This document shows positions 53,709-63,164 of a stretch of 64,000 nucleotides of DNA, in pieces. The position numbers were made by a program, and so were the translations under genes. This DNA is from Bacillus sp. AFS073361 (lineage in GTDB: Bacteria > Bacillota > Bacilli > Bacillales > Cytobacillaceae): contig NZ_NUZU01000039.1 of assembly GCF_002567005.1 (NCBI RefSeq), forward strand, positions 233,575 through 297,574, given 5' to 3'. The notes beneath the pieces are model-generated. The model was not told the DNA's origin and searched no databases. It saw only the letters and a program-made list of their open reading frames with translations. Positions within the stretch are counted from its first letter, which is position 1, and every line of letters starts with the position of its first letter.

Positions 53709-54956
53709 TTAAGCTGCTTTTTGTTCTTGATAAGGTTTAAGCTTGTGGCCTTCCCATCTAGTAATAACAATGGCAGCCAAAGAGTTTCCGACAATATTAA
53801 CACAAGTTCGTGCCATATCAAGGATCCTATCAATCCCGGCAATAAACGCTAAACCTTCTACAGGAATTCCTACGCTTCCTAATGTAGCAAGAAGAACTAC
53901 AAATGATACGCCTGGTACCCCCGCAATTCCTTTAGAGGTTAACATCAATACAAGTACTAAGGTGATCTGATGGCCAATACTCATATGAATACCATACATC
54001 TGCGCAATAAACAGCGCTGCGATCGCTTGGTAAAGGGTAGATCCATCAAGATTGAAGGAATATCCTGTTGGAATAACAAAAGATGTAATCGCCTTAGGAC
54101 AGCCAAGTTTCTCCATCTTTTCCATGATCTTTGGAAGAACTGCTTCCGAACTTGCTGTTGAGTAGCCTAAAATTAATTCATCTTTTAGATACTTAATGAG
54201 ATGGATAATGTTAAATCCAACAAGTTTTGCTGTTAAACCTAGGACAACTAAAATGAAGAAAAACATGGCTCCGTATACAACAAGAACTAGTTTACCCAAT
54301 GGTATTAATGAAGCAACACCAAATTTTGATACAGTCACACCAATTAATGCGAACACACCGAATGGCGCTAACTTCATGATTTGGTTGGTAACATAGAACA
54401 TCGCATCGGCAGTTCCTCTAAAGAAATTAATGATTGGAATCCCTTTCTCCCCAATTGCCGCAACTCCAAGCCCGAACATAACGGAGAAGAAAATGATTGG
54501 CAGCATTTCCCCGTTTGCGAGAGACTGAATGATGTTTGTAGGAACAATGTTTACAACAGTATCAATCATTGAATGAGATTCAGTTTGTTCCGCTGTGCTT
54601 ACATAGCTGTTTATATCTGTTTTCGCAAGTTTTGATTTATCTACACCTGCACCTGGCTGGAATACGTTTGCAAATAGAAGTCCTAAAACAATCGCAATCG
54701 TAGTGATCACTTCAAAATAAAGCAGGGTTTTACCACCCAGTTTCCCCAATGACTTCATATCTCCAGTACCAGCAACACCCACGATTAAACTAGAAATAAC
54801 AATGGGAACAACAATCATTTTAATTAAACGAATAAATATATCGCCAATCGGCTGCAGGTAACTTGCCACATGTGGATTACCATAAAAAACCGCACCGACA
54901 ATGACACCGAGAATGAGCCCAATGAAAATCTGCCACGCTAAACTAATCTTCTTCAT
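53709..54956 (-). CDS. gltP: Glutamate/dicarboxylate:cation symporter, GltP/DctA family
   Basis: 415 residues with eight membrane helices plus two re-entrant loops. The DAACS signatures are present: the Ser-rich loop YSTASSEAVLPKIM, the PTGYSFNLDGSTLY segment that binds cation and substrate, and the C-terminal IDRILDMARTCVNIVGNSLAAIVI with the Asp/Asn substrate residues. The start is the second ATG, with AAAGGAG eight bases upstream. Substrate among glutamate, aspartate and C4-dicarboxylates is not resolved. Confidence 0.92.
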   Translation of the reverse strand: MKKISLAWQIFIGLILGVIVGAVFYGNPHVASYLQPIGDIFIRLIKMIVVPIVISSLIVGVAGTGDMKSLGKLGGKTLLYFEVITTIAIVLGLLFANVFQPGAGVDKSKLAKTDINSYVSTAEQTESHSMIDTVVNIVPTNIIQSLANGEMLPIIFFSVMFGLGVAAIGEKGIPIINFFRGTADAMFYVTNQIMKLAPFGVFALIGVTVSKFGVASLIPLGKLVLVVYGAMFFFILVVLGLTAKLVGFNIIHLIKYLKDELILGYSTASSEAVLPKIMEKMEKLGCPKAITSFVIPTGYSFNLDGSTLYQAIAALFIAQMYGIHMSIGHQITLVLVLMLTSKGIAGVPGVSFVVLLATLGSVGIPVEGLAFIAGIDRILDMARTCVNIVGNSLAAIVITRWEGHKLKPYQEQKAA

Positions 54957-55313
54957 TTGCATTTCTCCTTTTCAATATAATAAAAGTTGATTACTATAAT
55001 GAATCAACTCTGACTTATAAAATGAAATATTATTTTCTCTATTCAGTTATACTTAGTTTATATTATATAAATTCTCCTCATATAACAACAATTTTCTTCA
55101 TGGAAATTACTCCTATTTGTAATATCAGAATAACAATATCCCTTATTTACCAAGACTTTTTTCCTAATATAATCGAAAAATTCCTATCTGAAAAGTATAA
55201 GAATAATGAAGATTTACAACCTGTACGAAAAGGTTCCCTACGTATTAGCCTAGCTATTGATGAATAGCCTAGTTGTAGATGGTTTTCCATACTTTTATAT
55301 AGGAGGGGTCAAA
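54957..55313. other. Divergent intergenic region
   Basis: Very AT-rich stretch between the symporter and the alpha/beta hydrolase. It should hold both promoters, but I could not fix their boxes. A short open frame (55022-55267) has no ribosome site and a composition unlike the neighbours. Nothing else supported. Confidence 0.45.
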
Positions 55314-56123
55314 ATGGGGTATTATGTAAAGGTTGCCTCTCAAGTCAACATTTATGTAGAAGATATTAATCCCAAGAGCCATAAGACCGTCCTCTTTGTC
55401 CATGGCTGGCCTGCAAATCATAATTTATTTGAATATCAGTTTAATGTCCTTCCTTCCATGGGATATCGATGTATTGGGATTGATCTTAGAGGATTTGGCA
55501 AATCAGATAAACCATGGAAAGGCTACTCTTACGACAGAATGGCTGATGATATTCGCCAAGTTGTGAAAGCGCTTCGTTTACAGCATTTCACACTCGCTGG
55601 CCATTCAGTAGGTGGAGCGATTGTAATTAGATATATGGAGCGTCATAGCGGCTATGGGGTTTCAAAATTAGCCCTATTCGGTGCGGCTGCCCCTAGTTTT
55701 ACCAAGCGGCCCGGCTTCCCTTTTGGGTTAGAAGCGAAGGATGTCAATACATTACTGGGACAAATTTATAACGATCGTCCGAAAATGCTCGCAGACTTCA
55801 CGAACATGTTCTTCCATCAGGCAATCACCAAACCATTTTCAGACTGGTTTTTTCAATTAGGACTCCAAGCTGCAGGTCATTCCACCGCAGGTTTACTTAA
55901 TTCCTTAAGAGATGAAACCTTATTCGATGATATCAAAAGGATTCAAGTGCCTACATTGATTCTTCATGGGAAACACGATCAAATTTGCCTGCCGCCGCTG
56001 GCTTCCGTCCTTCACCAAGGCATACAGAATTCTAAACTGGTTTGGTTTGAACATAGCGGGCATGGGTTGTTCTGGGAAGAGCAGAAGAAGTTTACCCAGG
56101 AATTGGCTAATTTCATTGGCTAG
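55314..56123 (+). CDS. Alpha/beta hydrolase (peroxidase/esterase-like)
   Basis: 269 residues. The oxyanion segment VLFVHGWPANHNLFEYQF, nucleophile elbow LAGHSVGGAIVI (Ser), acid in LILHGKHDQICL (Asp) and His in WFEHSGHGLFWEE complete the triad. The wording is close to non-heme haloperoxidase-like esterases. The ATG at 55314 follows AGGAGGGGTCAAA; an upstream ATG in frame is rejected. Substrate unknown. Own terminator. Confidence 0.9.
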   Translation: MGYYVKVASQVNIYVEDINPKSHKTVLFVHGWPANHNLFEYQFNVLPSMGYRCIGIDLRGFGKSDKPWKGYSYDRMADDIRQVVKALRLQHFTLAGHSVGGAIVIRYMERHSGYGVSKLALFGAAAPSFTKRPGFPFGLEAKDVNTLLGQIYNDRPKMLADFTNMFFHQAITKPFSDWFFQLGLQAAGHSTAGLLNSLRDETLFDDIKRIQVPTLILHGKHDQICLPPLASVLHQGIQNSKLVWFEHSGHGLFWEEQKKFTQELANFIG

Positions 56124-56132
56124 AATAAAACA

Positions 56133-56163
56133 AACGCTTCCTACATAAATAGTGGGAAGCGTT
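56133..56163. terminator. Terminator between convergent genes
   Basis: AACGCTTCC and GGAAGCGTT form a 9-bp perfect stem with a 13-base loop, followed by CATTATTATT on the plus strand and preceded by TTTTATT on the minus strand reading out. Confidence 0.7.
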
Positions 56164-56168
56164 CATTA

Positions 56169-56594
56169 TTATTGTTGGGGATATGCCTTTTGTAAAAATT
56201 GGATTGACTCGGTAATGAGCTCTTTTAATACAGAAACATCAATATCGGCAACTTTATTGATATAAACACACGCTTTCCCAGTTGTATATTTCCCAAAGTT
56301 TTTAAGTAATTCCTCACGCTTCGTCTCACCAGGTGCAAAATACAAACTAATTTTTGCCTTACGTGGTGAAAAGCCAACCAAAGGGGCATCTCCCTCATGA
56401 CCAGATTCATATTTATAGTGATAAGAACCAAAACCAATGATACTTGGCCCCCACATTTTTGCCTCATAACCTGTCGTTTCAGTAAAGATATCAATTAATT
56501 TATACGCATCTTCACGCTTTTTCGGATTGTCTACTTGTTCAATAAACTCAATGACACTGTGCTCAGTTTCTTTTGTTTTTTGTTGATAACTCAA
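56169..56594 (-). CDS. DUF1801-like protein
   Basis: 141 residues. The YKLIDIFTETTGYEAKMWGPSIIGFGSYHYKYESGHEGDAPLVGFSPRK segment is typical of DUF1801 proteins (YdhG-like fold), which bind unknown ligands. The start is taken as TTG at 56594 because AAAGGAG lies eight bases upstream; a GTG three codons earlier sits inside that site. Single gene. Confidence 0.75.
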   Translation of the reverse strand: MSYQQKTKETEHSVIEFIEQVDNPKKREDAYKLIDIFTETTGYEAKMWGPSIIGFGSYHYKYESGHEGDAPLVGFSPRKAKISLYFAPGETKREELLKNFGKYTTGKACVYINKVADIDVSVLKELITESIQFLQKAYPQQ

Positions 56595-56716
56595 TTGGTT
56601 CACTCCTTTGTTATATTTTAGTGAATATTGGTATGAAGGACAAATAACAGGCTTTTGTATTAATTAATACTCTTTCAATCCTTCCTTTCCTGCTATTTTG
56701 TTGCTTTTTCTCCAAA

Positions 56717-56746
56717 TAAAAAAGGAGAGCAGCTCTACTCTCCTTC
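56717..56746 (-). terminator. Terminator overlapping the stop of the 62-residue gene
   Basis: On the minus strand GGAGAG and CTCTCC pair around an 8-base loop and are followed by six T. The left arm contains the last codons of the gene ending at 56735. Confidence 0.8.
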
Positions 56747-56923
56747 TTCTACAACTATGATATATCCATGTTGCTGCGGGCCGTCCTCGTATACTTCGCG
56801 AGAAACTATGTAATAGTTTTCCTTACTTTCGTCACTGATGACTAATTCACTTGGACTTTTGTCCACTGCTGCTGCTTCTAAGCTAAAATATGGCAATCCA
56901 AGTGTTGAACTATCAAATGGCAT
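56735..56923 (-). CDS. Small acidic protein of unknown function
   Basis: 62 residues, acidic, no membrane segment. ATG follows GAGGGATAACC and a terminator overlaps the stop, which together support a real gene. The sequence NYYIVSREVYEDGPQQHGYIIVVEE suggests a small beta structure. Family not recognised. Confidence 0.65.
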   Translation of the reverse strand: MPFDSSTLGLPYFSLEAAAVDKSPSELVISDESKENYYIVSREVYEDGPQQHGYIIVVEEGE

Positions 56924-57077
56924 GGTTATCCCTCATTTCTATCTATTAAGATGTACATTCCCTTTGTAAAGTATAACAAATTTTTCCCCTTTGTTGTCCT
57001 AATGATTTTTCTTTAATTTCAAGTTATGGTACTCTCTTAAAAGAAAAATGAAAACGTTTTGGAAACGGGGGATTATT

Positions 57078-57650
57078 ATGAACGTATTATGGGATTTTGA
57101 CGGAACTCTTTTTGACACCTATCCAGCACTTGTCTCTGGATTCATCCGCTTAAGCCAACAAGATTTGGACCGTGATGAGGTTCTTAAATGGCTTAAAATT
57201 GATTCCAAGACTGCCTTTAAGCATTATGGAATCGGTGAGGAGCAGAGACTTGAATACCAAACTTTACATAATTATTATTCAAAGACAGAAAGCAAGCCAT
57301 TTGAACACTTAAAGGAAGCATTATCCTCTGTGGAGAATAATATTATTGTGACACATCGTGATAAGGAATCCACTGTATTTCTGCTTGAGAAATACCAATT
57401 AAAAGACTACTTTAAAGACATTGTTTCCGTGGAGGAACAAGGATTTACACGAAAACCACACAGCTCCTCATATGAATATGTATTAAAAAGTTACCAAATT
57501 GATTTGGTTGTCGGTGACCGTGAGTTAGACTTAATTCCCGCTCGCAAATTAAAGATTAAAACATGCGTCTTTCAGAATCAAAACATTGAGGCGGATTTTC
57601 ATATTGACAGCTATGCCGATTTTATTCCTGAAGTTCTAAACCGCCTTTAG
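57078..57650 (+). CDS. HAD-superfamily phosphatase (phosphoglycolate phosphatase-like)
   Basis: 190 residues. HAD motif I is VLWDFDGTLFDTYP (nucleophile Asp and general acid Asp), motif II is IIVTHRD, motif III the Lys of TRKPHSSSYEY, and motif IV VVGDRELDLIPA. A small alpha-helical cap lies between motifs I and II. The ATG at 57078 follows CGGGGGATTATT; an in-frame ATG ten codons upstream has no site. A cre-like TGAAAACGTTTT lies at 57049-57060. Substrate unknown. Confidence 0.88.
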   Translation: MNVLWDFDGTLFDTYPALVSGFIRLSQQDLDRDEVLKWLKIDSKTAFKHYGIGEEQRLEYQTLHNYYSKTESKPFEHLKEALSSVENNIIVTHRDKESTVFLLEKYQLKDYFKDIVSVEEQGFTRKPHSSSYEYVLKSYQIDLVVGDRELDLIPARKLKIKTCVFQNQNIEADFHIDSYADFIPEVLNRL

Positions 57651-57756
57651 GTTTTTATTAAAATTTTGAAACTTTATTGAATTTCATTCGTACAAGTATA
57701 TATAGGTAGGATGAATGGCAGAATAAAAAAAATTATGATAGAACGGAAGATCGATA

Positions 57757-58038
57757 TTGGGCTCTAATATTTTACTTATTGGACATTATGTTTTTGAGGC
57801 TTATTATTGGTTAATTTTAATATCCATTTTTGGTTCTTGGTTTCCTAAGTTTCAAGAAACCAAACTTGGGATCTGGATTGGCAAGTTGGTTGAACCTTAT
57901 TTAGGCTTGTTCAGAAGGTTTATTCCACCACTTGGTCCAATTGATTTTTCACCAATTATTGCATTATTTGCCTTTCAATTTATCCGGAGATTTGCAATCG
58001 AAGGTCTTCGCCAATCATTAAATGTTATTGGTGTATAA
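57757..58038 (+). CDS. YggT-family membrane protein
   Basis: 93 residues with two membrane helices and the YggT/YlmG signature LVEPYLGLFRRFIPPLGPIDFSPIIALFAFQF. The start appears to be TTG at 57757 (GGAAGA upstream); no ATG is available in frame. Homologues near cell-division genes (ylmG) affect membrane or division processes, but this copy is isolated. Confidence 0.85.
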   Translation: MGSNILLIGHYVFEAYYWLILISIFGSWFPKFQETKLGIWIGKLVEPYLGLFRRFIPPLGPIDFSPIIALFAFQFIRRFAIEGLRQSLNVIGV

Positions 58039-58046
58039 GGCAAAAG

Positions 58047-58077
58047 AAAAGGAGCTGCGCTGCAGCTCCTTTTTTCT
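58047..58077. terminator. Bidirectional terminator between YggT and SNF2 genes
   Basis: AAAGGAGCTGC-GCT-GCAGCTCCTTTTTT with T tracts on both strands; on the minus strand it overlaps the SNF2 stop codon. Confidence 0.9.
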
Positions 58078-61000
58078 ATATCATCAATATTTCCCTTATA
58101 TCCTCTTCAGTAAGGGTAGACATGACTTTCTCATCCGAATCAATAATTTCTTCGATAAGGTGTCTCTTCTTTTCTTGCAGTTCATTCATTTTTTCCTCAA
58201 TCGTCCCGCGTGCTACCAGCTTGATGACCTGGACGATATTTTTCTGACCCATTCGATGGGCCCGGTCTGCCGCCTGTTCCTCAACAGCAGGATTCCACCA
58301 TGTGTCATATAAAATGACGGTATCTGCACTCATTAAATTCAAGCCGGTTCCTCCTGCTTTCAAGGAAATGAGGAACAAATCACGTTCACCTCGATTAAAT
58401 CGCTCGCAGATTTCTACTCTTTCTTCTGATGGGGTCTGTCCATCCAGATAGAAGTAGTTCATCCCTTTTGTGGTTAACTCCCTGCCGATTAATTCAAGCA
58501 TCTTCGTAAATTGAGAAAAAATTAACACACGTCTTCCAGAGAGCTTTGATTCTTCGACAATCTGCAAGAGCTGTTCAAATTTTGCCGAATTCCCTTGATA
58601 ACCATCTACAAATAAGCCTGGATGACAGCAAATCTGCCGCAGCCGCGTCAAACCTGCCAATATTCTGATTCGATTTTTGCGAATCGTATCTTTGTCGAGA
58701 TGCTTTAACGTGTCGTGCCTTAGTTTCGCCAGATAGGCGGCATACAATTTCTTTTGTTCTGGGAATAGTTCAACCGATTCCAAAGACTCCATTTTTCCAG
58801 GAAGTTCAGCGAGGACATCTTCTTTTAACCTGCGCAGTAAAAAAGGACGGATTCTCCGCGCAATCGTTTTTCTTGAAAGCTTACTATATTCCTTTAACCC
58901 GAGAAACAGTTCTGGAAAAACAACATGAAAAATTGACCATAACTCCTCTAAGGCATTTTCCACTGGTGTACCTGTTAGCGCAAAGCGATGCTGGGACTGC
59001 AGTTTTTTTACTGCTCGGGCAGTTTGGGTCAACGGGTTTTTAAAAGCTTGTGCTTCATCGAAAAACACAGTATGAAACATTTGTTTCTCAAACCAGATGA
59101 TCTCGCGACGCAGCAATGGGTAGGAGATTATCATAACATCAACATTTGTCTGTTCTTTCAGGAGTTGGGTCCGCTCTGCTTTCGTTCCATCAATGACAAT
59201 GGCGTTCAATTGAGGAGCGAATTTCCTGCATTCACTCAGCCAGTTATAGGTTAACGATGATGGACAAACAACAAGGGCCGGCTGCCTATTTTTTCGAATA
59301 TCGGACTGGACCGACACAATATACGCGATGCTTTGAATCGTTTTTCCAAGTCCCATATCATCCGCCAATATTCCTCCAAAACCATAGTAAGCCAGAGTTT
59401 TCATCCATTTAAACCCGTGTTTTTGATACTCTTTGAGAATCGGATCTACACTTGAAGGCACTTGGAACTCTAACTTGCCGGGATGGTGCAGGTGATCCAG
59501 AAACTGCCGAAAGGAGTCCTCTAGTTTGAAGGCATCACTAATCTCAACCGTATCAAGGAGTTGAAGACCTTGCTCGATTGGTAAATCCAATCCACTGGCA
59601 AGATCCCTATTTTTGGCTAGTGGTGAATAAAGAAAACGTTGGATTTCTTCAAATTCTCTTATCTGAAGCGAGAGCAGCGACCCGTTTGGCAGACGATAAT
59701 ATTTCCGCTTTTCCTCTAAAGCCGCCAAAACTTCACGTATTTGTCTCTCAGGAATACCGTCCATTTCAAATTTGAATTCAAGCCAGTTGGTCCGTTCCCT
59801 TTTGACCCTTACCCTTACCTGTGGACGAAAATTCTCTCTCGAAATCCGATTTCGAACAGCTGTCGTTGCGTAAATCCGGACAAGGTTTTGGAGTTTGGGG
59901 ACGACGTACGTTAAAAAATCATATTCCAGTTCTTCATTATGAAGAAAATATCCCCCGTCCGTCCTGGCAAACGCGCTATCCTCAAAAATCTGCAGGATTT
60001 CCTCTTCCTTTTCCACATCACGGATCACTAACGATCCTGTCGGGAGATCTCTATTTTCTAAAGGATTAATGATTGTATTTTCATAATGAAATTCGAGCCC
60101 AGCAAGCAGGCGGTTTTTCACACGGTCCAAGTAGAGTTTGGCTACTAGAGGTGTGGTCATCCATTGCTTCATGATTGCTTCGGCGATCGTAACTTGGCCT
60201 AATCTTTTTAATCCAGGCGCCACCTTTTCTAAAAAAAACTGGATTTGCTCTTCAGGAATCGGTATTTGACTCATTCCCGAGGCATCAAGCATCCTTTTCA
60301 GGTCGAAAAGACGTTTAAAGTCCTGCTCTACCAGTTGTTTTATTTTCCCTTCAAATAAAACAGAATGATAAGCTTCAAAGAAAATCATTCGTTGAAGATT
60401 TTTGACTCTCAGCTGATAGCCATTTCCATCCGCTCTAACAAAATCAAACTGTAAAGGCAGCCCTCCGTCAGACACATGCAGTCCCTGATAGCTTCGGCCC
60501 TCATACTCCACCTGCACCTTAGTTATCTTTCGGAGGAAAGAAAGCAGGCGTCCCCATGCGGATGATGAAATAAATAGCATTTGCTGTGTATTGATATTGT
60601 TATTGGTGTCAGGCACCGCATCCATATAAACTTTTTCATCAAGGACTACTTGGCAGAGTTGCTCGAGTACGTCATTGTATTCTTTTTGAAAGCAGTGCTG
60701 ATTTGGGTCAAAATTAAATGAAATGGAAAGTTTGAAGGTCTTTCCTGCTCTCATCTGTTCCAGAAAGACACGGATGTTTTGTACTATGACGGATTCGAGT
60801 GTAACTTCAATCGTAAATAAATGGCTTCCATTGCCTATATCAACGGGTTTCAAGATAAACCCAATATCCAGCACGGTTCTTTTTTCAAAATGCAGTTGAT
60901 GACTGCTAGACCGGACCGGCCGGTCGGTAAAAATATTCAATAACCCTTCAGTGAGTTCCTGATTGGTTGAATGAGCGGCGCTCGTGCTCGGGATCGTTCC

Positions 61001-61285
61001 TTTTTGTTGGTGCTCGTAAATGGCTAATAAAACGGCAGCAATATGCTGACAATCCTTTGAAAAAGAAGCCAGCTTCGGGCAGCTGCATTCCGTTCGAAGA
61101 TCATCACCTGGACCAATCTCGATGGTTACATGAAAATCTTCATCACCTCTCACGGTTGCTTGACAGCGATGTGGGAGATATTGATGAAATATAACTTTAT
61201 TCGTTTGATAAAAATACTCTCCCCGTTTGAAGGAGACAGTGCCACACATTTCTTTTATCCGTTTATGAGATAATGTTACGTTCAA
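58076..61285 (-). CDS. ywqA: SNF2-family helicase with SWIM zinc finger (YwqA/HepA-like)
   Basis: 1069-residue DNA translocase. The SWIM finger is at the N-terminus (CSC with Cys67/Cys69, then Cys79-x-His81). A middle region precedes the SNF2 ATPase: Walker A ILADDMGLGKTIQSIAYI, motif II FFDEAQAFKNPLT, motif III LTGTPVEN, and the helicase C-terminal domain with LISLKAGGTGLNLMSADTVI and DTWWNPAVEEQAADRAHRMGQ. Family members remodel nucleoprotein complexes or recycle RNA polymerase. The start is TTG, with AGGAGGGAG upstream. It contains a GGTGTCAGGCACC copy at 60605-60617 that encodes AVPDTN. Confidence 0.93.
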   Translation of the reverse strand: MNVTLSHKRIKEMCGTVSFKRGEYFYQTNKVIFHQYLPHRCQATVRGDEDFHVTIEIGPGDDLRTECSCPKLASFSKDCQHIAAVLLAIYEHQQKGTIPSTSAAHSTNQELTEGLLNIFTDRPVRSSSHQLHFEKRTVLDIGFILKPVDIGNGSHLFTIEVTLESVIVQNIRVFLEQMRAGKTFKLSISFNFDPNQHCFQKEYNDVLEQLCQVVLDEKVYMDAVPDTNNNINTQQMLFISSSAWGRLLSFLRKITKVQVEYEGRSYQGLHVSDGGLPLQFDFVRADGNGYQLRVKNLQRMIFFEAYHSVLFEGKIKQLVEQDFKRLFDLKRMLDASGMSQIPIPEEQIQFFLEKVAPGLKRLGQVTIAEAIMKQWMTTPLVAKLYLDRVKNRLLAGLEFHYENTIINPLENRDLPTGSLVIRDVEKEEEILQIFEDSAFARTDGGYFLHNEELEYDFLTYVVPKLQNLVRIYATTAVRNRISRENFRPQVRVRVKRERTNWLEFKFEMDGIPERQIREVLAALEEKRKYYRLPNGSLLSLQIREFEEIQRFLYSPLAKNRDLASGLDLPIEQGLQLLDTVEISDAFKLEDSFRQFLDHLHHPGKLEFQVPSSVDPILKEYQKHGFKWMKTLAYYGFGGILADDMGLGKTIQSIAYIVSVQSDIRKNRQPALVVCPSSLTYNWLSECRKFAPQLNAIVIDGTKAERTQLLKEQTNVDVMIISYPLLRREIIWFEKQMFHTVFFDEAQAFKNPLTQTARAVKKLQSQHRFALTGTPVENALEELWSIFHVVFPELFLGLKEYSKLSRKTIARRIRPFLLRRLKEDVLAELPGKMESLESVELFPEQKKLYAAYLAKLRHDTLKHLDKDTIRKNRIRILAGLTRLRQICCHPGLFVDGYQGNSAKFEQLLQIVEESKLSGRRVLIFSQFTKMLELIGRELTTKGMNYFYLDGQTPSEERVEICERFNRGERDLFLISLKAGGTGLNLMSADTVILYDTWWNPAVEEQAADRAHRMGQKNIVQVIKLVARGTIEEKMNELQEKKRHLIEEIIDSDEKVMSTLTEEDIREILMI

Positions 61286-61373
61286 GTGTTCTGCTCCCTC
61301 CTGAGGTTTGGGCTCTGGTGTCCGTTAAGATATACAACATTATAGCATAGGTAAAATTTTTTCTTATCATAGA

Positions 61374-61409
61374 AAAAACGCCTGTCCCTATAGAACGGAG
61401 GGCAGACGC
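61374..61409 (-). terminator. Terminator of the aldo/keto reductase gene
   Basis: On the minus strand GCGTCTGCCC and GGGACAGGCG pair with one mismatch around an 11-base loop and are followed by six T. Confidence 0.85.
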
Positions 61410-61423
61410 TTAATTATGAAAAT

Positions 61424-62266
61424 CTATTCTTCAAAACCAACTCTCATTGTATCCGGATGAGAACCTGCGCGGCTATCTTGATTTAATCCATCGATTTTTT
61501 CCATATCCTCAGCGGATAATTCAAAATCAAAAAGATCGGCATTTTCAATAATGCGATGTTCTTTGATCGATTTTGGTATAGTCACTACACCATGCTGCAG
61601 ATCCCAGCGCAAGATCACTTGAGCAACAGATTTATTATATTTATGGGCAAGGTCTTCCAGAACTGGTTCATTTAGAAGCTGCCCTTGTTTTAACGGGGAC
61701 CATGCTTCCATTTGAATGCCTTCCTTTTTACAGTAAGCAAGCAATTCTTTTTGGGTTAAATGTGGATGGAATTCTACCTGGTTTACCATTGGTTTAATCT
61801 CTGCGGTACTGATTAAATCTTCTAGATGATGAACAAGGAAGTTACTTACACCAATGGCGCGGACACGGCCATCTTTATAGAGTTTTTCCAATGCCTTCCA
61901 TGTATCTTTATACTTATTTTTTCCAGGCCAGTGGATTAAATACAGATCCAAAAATTCAGTTCCGAGCTTGTTAAGACTAGTTTCAAAGGCTGCTAACGTT
62001 GATTCATAGCCTTGATCAGAATTCCATACCTTAGAGGTGATAAATAATTCTTCACGCGGCACGCCTGATTCTTTAATGGCCTGACCTACGCCTTCTTCAT
62101 TTTTATAGATAGCGGCAGTATCAATACTAATATAGCCATTCTTAATGGCTGCTTTAACGGATTGAACGACCTCTTCTCCTTCATTCACTTTGAATACACC
62201 TAACCCCACCCATGGCATTTTTACACCATTATGTAATGTAGTAGTGTCTTTTAAATTTGTTGGCAT
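61424..62266 (-). CDS. yvgN: Aldo/keto reductase YvgN (methylglyoxal reductase)
   Basis: 280-residue NADPH-dependent reductase. The catalytic tetrad is visible: Asp in YISIDTAAIYKNEEGVG, Tyr in the same loop, Lys in FITSKVWNSDQ and His in LYLIHWPGKNKYK. Cofactor-binding IPKSIKEHRIIENADLFDF near the C-terminus is family-typical. The start ATG follows GGAGGAATAGTTG. The family detoxifies methylglyoxal in bacilli. Single gene with its own terminator. Confidence 0.93.
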   Translation of the reverse strand: MPTNLKDTTTLHNGVKMPWVGLGVFKVNEGEEVVQSVKAAIKNGYISIDTAAIYKNEEGVGQAIKESGVPREELFITSKVWNSDQGYESTLAAFETSLNKLGTEFLDLYLIHWPGKNKYKDTWKALEKLYKDGRVRAIGVSNFLVHHLEDLISTAEIKPMVNQVEFHPHLTQKELLAYCKKEGIQMEAWSPLKQGQLLNEPVLEDLAHKYNKSVAQVILRWDLQHGVVTIPKSIKEHRIIENADLFDFELSAEDMEKIDGLNQDSRAGSHPDTMRVGFEE

Positions 62267-62352
62267 CAACTATTCCTCCTTTTTATTAAAAATCGAAAAA
62301 AAGACGAAGGGTCTTTGTTTCGATACTAGGTAACAGCTTTATGGGTTACAGT

Positions 62353-63003
62353 TTATCTTCCTCTAGCGGCTTGAACTTTTTCAATATACTGTTTTGCATA
62401 CTCAGTAATTTTGTTAAAATCCCCTGTTTTTGCTGGTGCCAATAGATTACCGCCTACTCCAACGGCTACGCACCCATTCTTAATCCACTGTTCAACATTG
62501 TCTAAGCTGACTCCACCAGTTGGCATAATATTTATTTGTGGAAGCGGCGCTTTTACTGCTTTAACAAAATCTGGACCAAAGGCACTGCCAGGGAATAGTT
62601 TCACAATATCAACTCCCGCTTCTAATGCACGTTTCATTTCGGTGAGGGTCATACAGCCAGGCATATATGGAACTTGATAAAGATTACATAATGTTGCCGT
62701 TTCCTGGTCAAAGGCTGGACTCACTACAAACTGTGCCCCCGCTAAAATGGCAATCCGAGCTGTCGCTGCGTCAAGTACGGTTCCTGCGCCAATCACTACA
62801 TCATTATTATCTTGATAAAGGGCTGCTAATTCTTTAATCACTTCATCTGCGCCTTGGACGGTGAAGGTAACCTCAATCCCTTGAATACCGCCTTCTACAC
62901 AGGCTTCTGAAATGTTAACAGCCTCTTCTTTTGAGTCTGCCCTTACAACCGCAACCACACCACATTCCGCAATTTTCGTTAAGATATGGATTTTTTTCAT
63001 CAT
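62353..63003 (-). CDS. eda: KDPG/KHG aldolase Eda
   Basis: Splits 2-keto-3-deoxy-6-phosphogluconate to pyruvate and glyceraldehyde 3-phosphate. About 216 residues, family-typical. Signatures: GIEVTFTVQGADEVI (Glu), GAGTVLDAATARIAILAGAQFVVSP, Schiff-base Lys in GVDIVKLFPGSAFGP and IMPTGGVSLDNVEQWI. Start among adjacent ATGs at 63003 and 63000 is uncertain because the ribosome site is weak. Divergent from the IclR regulator, so likely its target. No KDG kinase is in the window. Confidence 0.9.
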   Translation of the reverse strand: MMKKIHILTKIAECGVVAVVRADSKEEAVNISEACVEGGIQGIEVTFTVQGADEVIKELAALYQDNNDVVIGAGTVLDAATARIAILAGAQFVVSPAFDQETATLCNLYQVPYMPGCMTLTEMKRALEAGVDIVKLFPGSAFGPDFVKAVKAPLPQINIMPTGGVSLDNVEQWIKNGCVAVGVGGNLLAPAKTGDFNKITEYAKQYIEKVQAARGR

Positions 63004-63110
63004 CACATTCACTTTCTTTCTATTTATTTTCTTTTCAAAAAAGTATTTTCAAATAGTTTTCATTATTCTTATTTAAATTTACAAAATCATACTCTTATCG
63101 TATCATATAA

Positions 63111-63125
63111 TAGAACAGCGTTCCA
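63111..63125. promoter_or_regulatory. IclR-type operator in the eda-regulator intergenic region
   Basis: TAGAACAGCGTTCCA: arms GAAC/GTTC around an AGC core, a shape typical of IclR-family operators. It directly follows a TATAAT box (63106-63111) on the plus strand, so it may serve autoregulation as well as control of eda. Confidence 0.5.
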
Positions 63126-63164
63126 AAAATATGAACTGAAAAACATTTAAAAGAGGTAGAAATC

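Noticed and set aside
55022..55267. 81-residue open frame before the alpha/beta hydrolase
   Set aside because: No ribosome site, AT-driven composition and no recognisable domain.
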